A DNA stretch of 64,000 nt, from assembly GCF_012489685.1 (NCBI RefSeq), contig NC_080041.1:25099780-25163779 (forward strand), written 5' to 3'. Shown here in pieces: positions 21,930 through 32,400 of the stretch (positions are counted from its first letter, which is position 1; each line of letters opens with the position of its first letter). The stretch is from Lotus japonicus. Its lineage: Eukaryota; Streptophyta; Magnoliopsida; Fabales; Fabaceae. The notes beneath the pieces are model-generated. The model saw only the letters and a list, made by a program, of their open reading frames with translations, was not told where the DNA came from and made no database searches. The translations under genes and the position numbers were made by a program.

Positions 21930-24900
21930 TGTAACGCCCTGATTTCTCGAGGGTCACTTTAGTAATCTTTTTCCGAAAATGTGTGTAAATTTTAGTCGAA
22001 ATAAAACCTTTAGATAACAGTAAATAAATGGTAAAAATAAATGCTGAATAAACCTCATTTTATTAAATGACAAAAGCTTTTATTACATCATAATCCAAAG
22101 AAGGGAAACTAATGCTTTCAACCTTGCTTAAGCTCATCGACATACAAGATGACTTTCAGTAGACATCGAGCCCTAGAAACAAACACTCGACCTTTTCCCC
22201 AGTACAGACACAATACTCTCCCCACCCGACTCAGTATCCTCTCTCCTCAAACGCCACGTTGACGGCCTCCCGAAACATAGTACTCAGACGCTGCTCCTAA
22301 CGGCTCAAGAGTCTCTCGAGCATGTCCTCCATACGAGCCTCTTCAGTGACAGGTGCAGCAGTAGGCTCCGGCTCTGGTGTAGCAGGAGTGTACTCTGGAG
22401 AGGCCGGAGTATACTTTGGTGAAGCTGGAGTGTACTCCGGGTCCTCGGACGGGTCGGTCTCCATCGATGTATCCAACGTGGGCTCCTCAGTAGGTAGAGT
22501 AAAACGATCAGGCGGGTAAGGCATGCAAAGTTCGCCTTGGAAGGCTGTCATCTTCTCATGCGCACCGCTCTAGAAGAAGGTCGTCTGCACCACAAGACCT
22601 TTGTATACATACCGCTAAAGGGAGTGGTCTATCTCCCAAGCGGTGTCCTCAGCAGTATCATGCAGATCGAGCCCCATCTTCCGGCGATCCATCTAGGCGA
22701 TAAGCGCCCCAAACAACAAACAAGCAAGGGTCAACTTCTAGAAAGTAAACCACTCAAGTCAAGTATGGTGTTTGTCCTAACATTCACGGGTAAAGCCCTA
22801 AGCTATCATTTGCATATAGGGGGACCTATATCATGTTTCTATGTCATACTTAATCAACTCATGAGTATATGCATGCAGACGCTTTGGATATCCATAAGCC
22901 AATCCTTCTTGGAAAGGCTGGACGAACACGACTCCACGATCGGGGATGAACCTCTCCAATGCACCGCTGCCCAACAGCTTGAAGATCGAGGGTTGGACCT
23001 CTTCCAACATCTCGTCGTATCTTGCTCGTCCTTATTCAGGGCCTCCCCTGAATGTCACCATCGACTAGCCCAGTCCAGGTCACTAGCCGTGGCCAACCAA
23101 GCCCAGTCCAGGTCACTTGGTCCACAATACATGTCATGCAAGTCAATCATCATCACTAGGCCCTAAGCCTATCACGTTCATCTCGTATGAGCAAAATATC
23201 GTAACATAATAACTTGCATGCATATCAACATATGTAACTAACACCCTAGGCATATACGCATGTTCATAATAACACTAGCTAACATTTATTGCATCATTAT
23301 CATATAGCGTATCTTGCACATATATCATCGATAGTCCTAGCGTCATGCTTTCTAACAATCACAATCACAAAACAATTTATCTAGGTCGAGGCCGAAGTGC
23401 CCTTACCTTAGTCGCAGCGAGGAAATGTCCTAAGACTTTGGATTTGGCGGGAACCACGTTCACCTCGAACTTCCTAGTCATGTGGGCAGAGTAACGGTAT
23501 AAATTAGTAGTCGTTTAGCGATAATATATCCCTTCCCGTATTTTCAAAAATATCATCATAAAACCTTGAAAAATCAAAACTTCTCATAAGATCAAAACCT
23601 CATTTTCTAAAATCCTTTGTTTGAAGATCATAAGAACACCATGAATTTCTTTACGAAAAACCCCCACATACACAAACATCTCTAAGCAACTCGATTAAAA
23701 TCATTCTCTTCTGGATTTGGCAGATCAGCATAAGCTGCAACCACAGAGAGTATTGAGAATGACCTTGCTCAAGGCTTAGAAACAAAAGTGACAAAACTAA
23801 GAACAAGAAAAATAAAAGAAAAACAAGATAGGGAGAGAGAGCTCACGACTACAATAGGGAGGAGCTTGGTGAGTTGGTGTGACGAAAATGAGAGGAGAGA
23901 CTCTCAATTTATAGTGGGAGGCTAGGGGTAGGGCATTAATGGTGAAAGGAAGAAAGAGACAAACTTACCCTCACTCCCATTGCTGATTTTGGCCAGCCCA
24001 AGCCCAGGGACCAAACTTCTGAACTTTTCTTCTTTGTTTAATTGCTTAGAAATCCCTCATAAATCCTACTTTGATCCCTCCTTTAATTACCATTAAAACC
24101 AATACTTTTTGAAAGTTCAAAATCAAACCGTTAACTCTTTAAATCAGATTTGACAAGACCCTTTAAGGTTTTAAAAGCTCACAATCAAGTCCCTCATTCA
24201 ATGAGAGTCAAAGAGGTCAAGCCCTTGATTTGCTCCTTCATTAAAACTAGCCATTAAGTGGAAAAGAAAAACCATCTTCCCTCCTCTTTCTATTTGCTTG
24301 GTCGCCCACCATATACCACTATGGTCATTTTTCACTCAATAAAACCATCAAACACAAGACAAGGTTAATTGTAGGTGATTAAGTGCATTAATCACAAGAA
24401 TCCCCTCTTAATGCACCATAAAACCTCCAATTTGAAATTCAAAAACCATTCTCTCGTTCCTCTTTCCAAATATTCCACCAGCCTCATTAAACCTCCAGAA
24501 AATAATTTTAAAAATATTTATTTAATAAATCATAAGTTTTAAAATAATTAAATGCATTTTATTTAAATAAAAACTCATTTTATTTAAATAAAACTCCCAA
24601 AAATAGAAGAAAGGAATATTCCCTCATGGAATATTTTTAGAAATATGTTCAGCACCTCCCCATAAGGTGTGGCCCACGAAATTGTCTTCGCCGACTCGTT
24701 TCTCCAATTTATCGCCTTTGTCGGGCCGATATTGACCTAAAAGTCGCCGTCACAGAACCCTTGCAATATTACAGTCAAAACGCTCGTAATGCCACGTACA
24801 TCGATGCCAAGACATTACTAAGACCTAATATTGTCTCAAGTAATAAATCACCTTTTATAAAGGAATTATGTCACACATAGCACAAGTAATTCACAGAATA

Positions 24901-24948
24901 TTATTAAATAATATTATTTAAATAGTAAGCCCTAAACCGGGTCTTTCA
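21930..24948 (-). mobile_element. Long-LTR unit C (probable solo LTR, Ty3/gypsy type)
   Basis: On the - strand it starts TGAAAGACCCGG (24948) and ends CAGGGCGTTACA (21930), that is TG...CA. It is flanked by a perfect 5-bp duplication AAGCC (21925-21929, 24949-24953). Its 3.0 kb contain no gag-pol and no internal copy of its own ends, so the whole unit behaves as one LTR. Its ends match the two units at 54572-62069. Long LTRs of this kind occur in Ty3/gypsy Tekay and Ogre-like lineages (inference). It carries an open frame at 22297-22551. Confidence 0.7.
22297..22551 (-). CDS. ORF inside long-LTR unit C, acidic Pro/Thr-rich
   Basis: An 84-codon frame starting MTAFQGELCMPYPPDRF, followed by three YTPASP(E/K)-type units, an acidic Pro-rich stretch and the C-terminal RMEDMLERLLSR. 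Stop-containing upstream sequence in the same region suggests an older, longer frame. It occupies the same relative place as the Pro/acidic frame in unit B (58143-58640). I know no function. It may be a decayed accessory frame of the LTR element. Confidence 0.35.
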   Translation of the reverse strand: MTAFQGELCMPYPPDRFTLPTEEPTLDTSMETDPSEDPEYTPASPKYTPASPEYTPATPEPEPTAAPVTEEARMEDMLERLLSR

Positions 24949-25176
24949 AAGCCCATCCGAACTAGCTTTCCATTGTATTTCATTAGGCCTTTGTGAAGCT
25001 TTTGGAATCGGAACCTGCGTTATTTCATGAGCAACCTGCGGTGGTAAAATGGTATACAAACGAGAAAACACCCAAGCTCCAGTTTCCCACATATCAGCTA
25101 CAATAAGGACAGTATCAGAGATATGAACAAATGGTACCCGATTGCATAACTTAATAGTTCCGAGCCAATTGTCACA

Positions 25177-25465
25177 CTAGAAGGAAGAGGAGCCAACTCC
25201 CAGGTGTGCACCAAAACCGCCTGCTATACTGTTTTTAACAATCCCTTTCCAAATGTAGGAATCCCCACCTCTATACTCACCAACAAGGACAATATCATTA
25301 GCTAAATATTTCTCCACGAGAGCTCGCACCCATAACATATCATTTTCATGTAGCATATTGTCCATAAGCTTCCCGAGCATATCAATATTGTTGTCTCGGG
25401 TACTCCGTATACCAAGACCCCCGGGTCCAGATCCTCTCCAGTGGATTTTCCTCATGTTTTCTCTA
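25177..25465 (-). pseudogene. LINE reverse-transcriptase C-terminal remnant
   Basis: The frame shows GGLGIRSTRDNNIDMLGKL, HENDMLWVRALVEKYLAND and SYIWKGIV, the standard region after the RT palm in plant L1 elements. It belongs with the zf-RVT and RNase H pieces further left. The LINE sequence begins abruptly near 25465, so the element was 5'-truncated. Confidence 0.8.
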
Positions 25466-25479
25466 GTGGAATTTTGTGG

Positions 25480-25585
25480 CGGTTTGGAACGGCCACAAAA
25501 TGTTTGAAGCTGCAACAAAATGGTGCTGCAAAAAATTGACAGATTTTGTGGCAGCTTCCAACATTTTGTGGCGGTTCGATATCCT
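25480..25585. repeat. Small foldback with TTTTGTGGC/GCCACAAAA
   Basis: TTTTGTGGCGG, GGCCACAAAATG, GATTTTGTGGCAGC and CATTTTGTGGCGG alternate in orientation over about 100 bases at the LINE's truncated end. They can form a compact hairpin. Probably a MITE fragment. Confidence 0.45.
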
Positions 25586-25690
25586 TCCAACTAACCAAGT
25601 TTAGATTGAATTATTTTGTAATGAGTTTTGTTAAACAACTTCTTAATAAAATTTGCAAGAGAATATTAGTAATTATTATTAATTTTATAA

Positions 25691-26082
25691 GAGCATCTCC
25701 AATGGTAGGAACTTATTTTGAGACTTTACTCATTTTTTGTGGGACCAGATTGCCACATAGGATTTAAGACACTCATAAGGTCTCTATGCACATTTCACTC
25801 TAGTGGTTGAGATTTTATTTTACTTTTGATCGGGCCCACAATACCCAATATATTTATATTATTTATTTCCCACCTTATTTTTCACTTTGGTTATGGTATT
25901 GGAGGAAAGAGAAAAAAATATTATTTTATTTAAGATCTCACATTTGAGAGTACCTGAGCTAAGGCACGGATCTTAGCTTTTGCTAAGATCTCATGCCATG
26001 TAGGATAGCTCCAATGGTGGGATCTAATAAGATCCGGATCTTATTTTAAGATCTCAAAATAAGGACTCCATTGGAGATGCTG
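25691..26082. mobile_element. Tourist-like MITE (PIF/Harbinger type) upstream of ERGIC3
   Basis: The ends GAGCATCTCCAATGG and CCATTGGAGATGCT are inverted repeats, flanked by TAA (25688-25690 and 26083-26085), the usual 3-bp target of this superfamily. It is 392 bp and non-coding. It ends 324 bases before the ERGIC3 start codon, so it lies in or next to the promoter. Confidence 0.8.
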
Positions 26083-26085
26083 TAA

Positions 26086-26406
26086 GTAAACCAAAGTAAA
26101 AATATTTCACACTTTTGTTGACCACTTTGACCTGAGAGAGAGAAACCAAAGGTAATAGAAGAAATGACCCAAATCCAAAAAGAACGAAAATAGAAGAAGA
26201 GAAGAGAAGAGATTATAATACAAATACAGTGGTAGCTAGATTGCTTCAAATTGAATGCAAACTGAAACGCCCCGTTGCAATTCCCACAATTTCGATTCAA
26301 CGGGGTGTTTTTCTCATTTCATCATCACATTCGAAATTGGATCTCGATTTCGCATCTTCGTTGATAATCATCATCATTCTAGGGATTCATCATCAGAAGA
26401 ATCACC
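26086..26406 (+). promoter_or_regulatory. Probable promoter and 5' UTR of the ERGIC3-like gene
   Basis: Unique sequence between the MITE and the start codon. It contains a purine tract (AGAAGAAGAGAAGAGAAGAG, 26193-26212), often seen in plant leaders, and no upstream ATG that clearly competes. I found no convincing TATA box. The transcription start is not defined. Confidence 0.4.
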
Positions 26407-29400
26407 ATGGAAGGGATAATGAGCAAGCTTCGGAACCTGGACGCGTACCCTAAAATCAACGAGGATTTCTACAGCAGAACCCTCTCCGGCGGCGTCATCA
26501 CCCTCGCTTCCTCCCTCATCATGCTCTTGCTCTTCTTCTCCGAGCTCCGTAACTCCCCTTTTCTCCTCCACCGTCGTCGTCGTTTCGTTTCTTACCACTC
26601 GTCGTTTCACTCATTTGTTTTCTTCCTTTAGGGTTGTATCTCCATGCTGTCACTGAAACCAAGCTCGTTGTAGATACTTCTAGAGGAGAAACGCTGCGTA
26701 TCAATGTAATTGTTTTTTTCAATTGATTGCTTGAATTTTTTGTTTCATTGGATTATTTTTGCTGCATAAAGTAGTAATTGATTGTTTTTGTTGTTGTTGT
26801 TTTGATGATGAAAGTGCAGTTTGATGTTACATTTCCTGCATTACCATGTTCTATAGTCAGTCTTGATGCTATGGATATCAGCGGAGAGCAGCATTTGGAT
26901 GTGGTATGTATCGTGTCGTGTTCTATAGTTGTTTTTGAATATGGTGCTTGAGCTACTAGAACTTAGTATTTTCATTCCCATGCTATTCAGGAAAAGAATA
27001 GTGGATATGAATTTGTATTTGAATTTGAATTTTGAGCTTTTTAAATAAAAGCATGTCACATAGATGAAATCAATTTCTCCCCCTATGAACTTATAAGGGC
27101 TTCTTTCTTTAGATAGGAATAAGGGCCCGTTTGGTGCGACGTATAGTATAAGGCCTGATAGTATAAGGCCTGATAGTATTAGGCCTGATAGTATAAGCCC
27201 TGATAATTTTCTTATACTATCCAGCGTTTGGACGTACACTGTATAATTTACCATATCGTTTAAATTAATGCAATTTTATGTTTAATGAAGTATTGAATAA
27301 TGATATAAAATAAAAATCAAATATGGAGGTGATTATAACGGTGGTGGCGGTGGTGATGGAAGTAGTGGTAGGTTGGTGGTGGTGGTGGCAATGGTGGTAG
27401 GTTGGTGTTGGTGGCGGTGGTGGTGACAGTGGAGATAGGTTGGTGGTGGTGGTGGCAGCGATGGTGGTTGTGGTGGTGGTGATGATAGGGTGGTGGTGGT
27501 GGTGGTGGTGGTAAGGCGGTGGCGGCTACAGTGGAGGGTGGAGGCAATGGTGGTGGTGGTGGTGGTGGCGGCGATAGGGTGGTGGTTGTGGTGTCGGTGG
27601 TGGCAATAGAGTGGTGGCGACAATTATGGTGGTGGTGGCGATAGGGTGGTGGTTGTGGTGGCGGTAGGGCGGTGGCGGCAACATCGGTGGTGGCGGTGGT
27701 GGCAGCGATGGTGGTTGTGGTGTTGGCGACGATAGAGTGTGGTGGTGGTAGTAAGGCGGTGGCGGCTTAGTAGGGTGGTGGTGACGGTGGAGGGTGGAGG
27801 CAATGGTGGTGGTGGTGGTGGTGGTGGCGATAGGGTGGTGGTTGTGGTGTCGGTGGTGGCGGCGATTATGGTGGTGGTGGCGATAAGGTTGTGGTGGCGG
27901 CGATTATGGTGGTGGTGGCGGTAGGGCGGCGGTGGTGGTGGTGGTGGCAACACCAGTGGTGACGGTAGGGCGGTGGTGGCGGCGGCGGCGGCGGTGATCG
28001 GATGGTGGTGGTGGTGGTGGTGGTGCCAATGGTGGTGTAAGTTGGCAGCAATAGAGGGTGGTGGTGATGGTGACTTATACGTCGCAACCTTATCATGTCT
28101 TATCCATCACTCACATGATGGATTAAATAATACGTCATTTTAACGTATAAGGGGACTTTGATGGATAAGCTTATACAATACAATGTCATCACCAAACAAT
28201 GGATAAACTCATAATGTATTGTATAAGCTTATACTATCATGCCTAATACGGCGTGCCAAACGAGCCCTAAAAGAATTATCTTAGTTAAAAAGCTCTCATA
28301 AGTTAAAAGTGAATCAAAAGTGGGTCTATCTATATGTAATATATAGTTGAGACTCTTATCTTTGCAATGTTTTCAATGTGCATATTCACCTGAACACTGA
28401 ATAATTAGAACAGATTTCTAACAATTTTATTTGTATTTTGGTGTGTATCTCTCAGAGACATGATGTCATCAAGAAAAGATTAGACACTCATGGCAATGTG
28501 ATAGAAACAAGGCAAGATGGGATAGGCTCTCCTACGGTAAATAATACAATTGAATTTGTTTCTACAGAAGTATTTTTTGTGATTCATATTTTTTATCGGT
28601 TGGTTGATTACTATTGTTACTAGATTCAGGTTCTTTTCATTTTGATTTCTAGAATTTGGCTCCACTAAAGTGAGATGTGCACTTTAGAGGATAAGTGCAG
28701 AATCATAATCGTTGATTATGAGATTTGTTAACTGAATAGTTCCTAAATCCTAATACATGTGTATGTATGTATTGTATCACAATCTCAACTATTGATTTTT
28801 CAATTAACAAATATACTTGTACTTTATCCTCTAAAATTCACCCACTCACTTTAGAAGAGCCAAATACTAATTTCTTTATCTCACTTTGTGAACATCTTGT
28901 TAAACTTCAGCAAGCTTGATTAGCTGAAGACATTTACAGGAAATTTTCTCTTGAGAAAATGAGTTGTATCATTGGCATTATTTCATAAGCCATTACCTTT
29001 AAGATGCAATTTATTCAATTTTGCCCTTTCTGGAGATTGCACTCATGGTGCTTTATCTAGAATTTCTTCTTACATTATTGTTTTAAGAAATTATATCTCT
29101 CTTGCTTACCTCATTTGCTGAACATTTTCTTTTTGTGACTATTTCTTACTCAGATTGAAAAGCCCTTGCAAAAACATGGAGGCAGGCTTGACCACAATGA
29201 GACTTATTGTGGTTCCTGTTATGGTGCTGAATCGGTAGGCCTGGTTTAGAATTATGCTTTATATCTCATAATTTTGTGCCATATTTGTATTGATTACTGG
29301 AGACAGGAGAGTGGAGATTGTTCATTGCTACATTGCATACCAAGAAAATTGGTCTTTTTCCACTTCTGTTTGCTTCTAAAATTTTATGACAACTTATTTG

Positions 29401-32400
29401 TTCTGAATAGACAGTGTTCAGCTAGGCAGCATTACTAGTCAAGTCCTGGCAATCTTCATCCATCTATCTAATTGCTTTCCATATTTTTGAAGTTTTCCTA
29501 GAGATATAATTTTGACCCCTACCTAAATCTTGCACATATTTGTGTTTGCAGTCAGATGAGGAATGTTGTAATAACTGTGAGGAAGTCCGTGAAGCATATC
29601 GAAAGAAAGGTTGGGCACTGTCAAATCCAGATGTAATTGACCAGGTTGACATTTTGACCTTCAACTCAATAGTATTCCGGAGGCATCAAACATGCTGTTG
29701 TTAACCAATAAACATTTAATTTTCTGCCGCAAGTTATCTTCTTCATACTTTCATGTTTATGTGCCTAATTTCCAAAGTTCACAGTTTTCAGGCTACATTT
29801 ACATGATAGATTGTTTATCTGCAAACTGGTTAACCTATATTTGTGATCAATTTGATCATATTGTTCATGTTTATGCTATTTTTCAATTTCAATTAAAATA
29901 CTTTCGATCAAATGTAAACATATAGGTTTGTTTTATTACTCGGTTTTCATTATAGAAGAAAGTAATTTTTGTGACAGATCTTTTCTTTCCTTCACAAATC
30001 ATAGTAACATTCTTATTGGGAAATGAACTGTTAGCAGAAAACAATCCTATTTTGTAATGCAGTACTTGGTGTATAAAGGAATTTTCTCTTGTCCTTTTTT
30101 CTTACACTTGACATTCTGTGGCATATTTATAGAACTCCTATTATTGTTTGAGACTGTTAAAAACTTAAAATGGCATATAAAACCATTCATATGGCCCTTA
30201 CCCAACAGCTTAAGCTTTTGGAACAATTGGTTGCTTAACATGGTATCAGAGCCTCTGTGACCAAGTGGTCTAGAGTTCGATCCTTGCCGCCCCACATTAT
30301 TCTAATAAAAAGTGGAATTTTAGCTAATGGTAGGTGGGCCTGTGCATTCTCCACGCTTCAAGCCCAAGTGAGCTCTTGCGTGAGGGGACGTGTTAAAATA
30401 TAATAGAAAACCATTCATATGGCTCTTACCCAACAACTTAAGCTTTTGGGATAATTGGTTATTTGACACTTGACAGAGACAAAGGTACATATGCAATTTA
30501 TCCAGTTCTAGGCTTCTAGTTGGTATCCTTTCCTAGGAAAACTTGGGTACATTAATCCAACCTTGTTGTGATTATTTAACCTACCAGAAGAGTTCATTAT
30601 GCTTCCATTAGTCAATGAGGCATTGCAGTGTTTTTCTTTGTCGTTTCACCGTCACTTCATATGTGCATGAATACATCTACTAGGTTATTCAAATATAATT
30701 GGCTAATGGCTATATATGCTGCATCTTTTTTCATTCATATGTAGAATGTATATTTTATTGTATTTCACCTCGCTGTGTCTTTAAGGATGAGTGGCCTTAC
30801 TCTCTCTCTTCTATTGAAAATAATTCTTCTGAGAAAGACAAATTTTTAATCTGATCCTGTGCGAATATGGTGTCTTCTGTGCATCACTTAGTGCAAAAGA
30901 GAAGGATTCTTACAAAGAATCAAGGATGAAGAAGGTGAAGGGTGCAATGTGTATGGTTTCTTGGAAGTAAATAAGGTGGCAGGGAATTTCCATTTCGCTC
31001 CTGGGAAAAGCTTTCAACAATCTGGTGTGCATGTACATGACTTGCTGGCTTTTCAAAAGGACTCATTTAATGTAAGACATGATCTCTTACTTTGTAATCA
31101 CTTCAGTGGTTTTTTATTGCAATTTTTAGTGCATATCTTTTAATTTATATGAAACATAAAAACCAATGCAATAATATAAGTATTATTTTTTCCTTGAAAA
31201 TTTCTTGCATTTCTACTCTTATAGTTATATTTTAAGACCCTAACTTATAACATGTAATACAGTTAAGTCACCACATCAACAGATTAGCTTTTGGAGACTA
31301 TTTCCCTGGTGTTGTGAATCCTCTCGATCGGTGAGCTCTCTATATTCTCATAGCCTCAAATCCAATCAGTGATTTATCAAACCTGGCTACTATATTCAGA
31401 ATTTTAGATACATTCTGACACTTTCTTGATTAACAGTGTGCATTGGACACAAGACACGCCAAGTGGGATGTATCAATATTTTATTAAGGTTAGTATTGCG
31501 GATCTCAGTGTACTGCATATTACTCATATAATTCTTATTCAGCATAGATGTAATTTTCAAATTTAATATTTATATATTAAGTCATGCTTTATATTATTCG
31601 ATGGATATTATTTCAAGGAAGTGTTTCTGTAAATTTTGACGTTGGTAATGCATCTGTTGGTTTTGCTATATGATTTTGATTTGAATTCAGAGGCTATATG
31701 AATCTTAAATCTAAATTACTGTTGTTAATGTCAATTTTGATCTTGTGATATATTTGTGATGGTGAGTATATGTGGGTTGAGTCTTGACTAGATATTAGTG
31801 AGGAGAGGCTATGAATAGAAGAGGGGAATAGGTAGGGCATCTAGATTGTAATCAAGGTCATCTGGGGAGAGTGCTGGTTTCTCGAATCTCAGTGACCATT
31901 GTAGTTTCATTCCATTCTTGAATAAAAATCAGTTTCTGTTCTTAATTGCTTGTTCCTATCAACTGGTATCAAAGCTCCATCCAGGAGTTGTGGGGCATTG
32001 GGTCTTGAAAAATGGAAAAAGAGACAACAAGTTCCAAATGGGAAAGCAAAGAGATACCAACCCTTGAGGGAGAAGATGGTTAAAAGTGGTTGGTTGATTA
32101 AGGTAGAGCAGTATTGTGGAAGTAACATAGAAGGAGAAGCTATCATGGGTCTGATGGCAAATTGGCAATGAGAGGGAATGCTCTGAATTGATGGCCCTGC
32201 TGGAAAAGGAATACAATATGGTGGGAGTTTTGTGAAGGCTCTACTCAAGAAGTTTCAGCCAAAATTAGATCCAGATATTCTAGTCTGTGTACTAGATTAT
32301 AGGGAGCAAAGGAAGCATAAAGAGAGATGAAGTCTTGGAGATAGGTACGAAAAAGAAATAAGAGTTAGGGAATAGGGATACCAGAAATTGTGAAAAGGAA

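Larger units (their letters stand above)
20896..25465 (-). mobile_element. L1-type LINE remnant, split by a long-LTR unit
   Basis: Reading the - strand from 25465 gives reverse-transcriptase tail motifs (GGLGIRSTRDNNIDMLGKL, then LWVRALVEKYL), the zinc-finger-like zf-RVT region (WLIAKGALPTNAKCHRS, VCPRCQAVVEDEDHI) and an RNase H domain ending at 20896. An unrelated 3.0-kb unit (21930-24948) sits between codons of ...SSDGL and YSTSSAYCLI. Removing it and one copy of the AAGCC duplication restores the reading order. The 5' part of the LINE (ORF1, endonuclease, most of the RT) is missing, and there are frame breaks, for instance between 21361 and 21694. Confidence 0.85.

Noticed and set aside
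22537..23166. 209-codon + strand open frame
   Set aside because: Antisense to the long-LTR unit C, with no domain and unusual composition; likely a shadow frame.
27317..28096. His/Pro/Thr-rich and Val/Gly-rich open frames of 61-109 codons
   Set aside because: They are translations of a GGT/GGC minisatellite; both strands are open because the repeat lacks stop codons.
30241..30300. Possible tRNA gene
   Set aside because: A- and B-box-like words are too close together for a tRNA and lie in a TRIM interior after its primer site; no complete cloverleaf.
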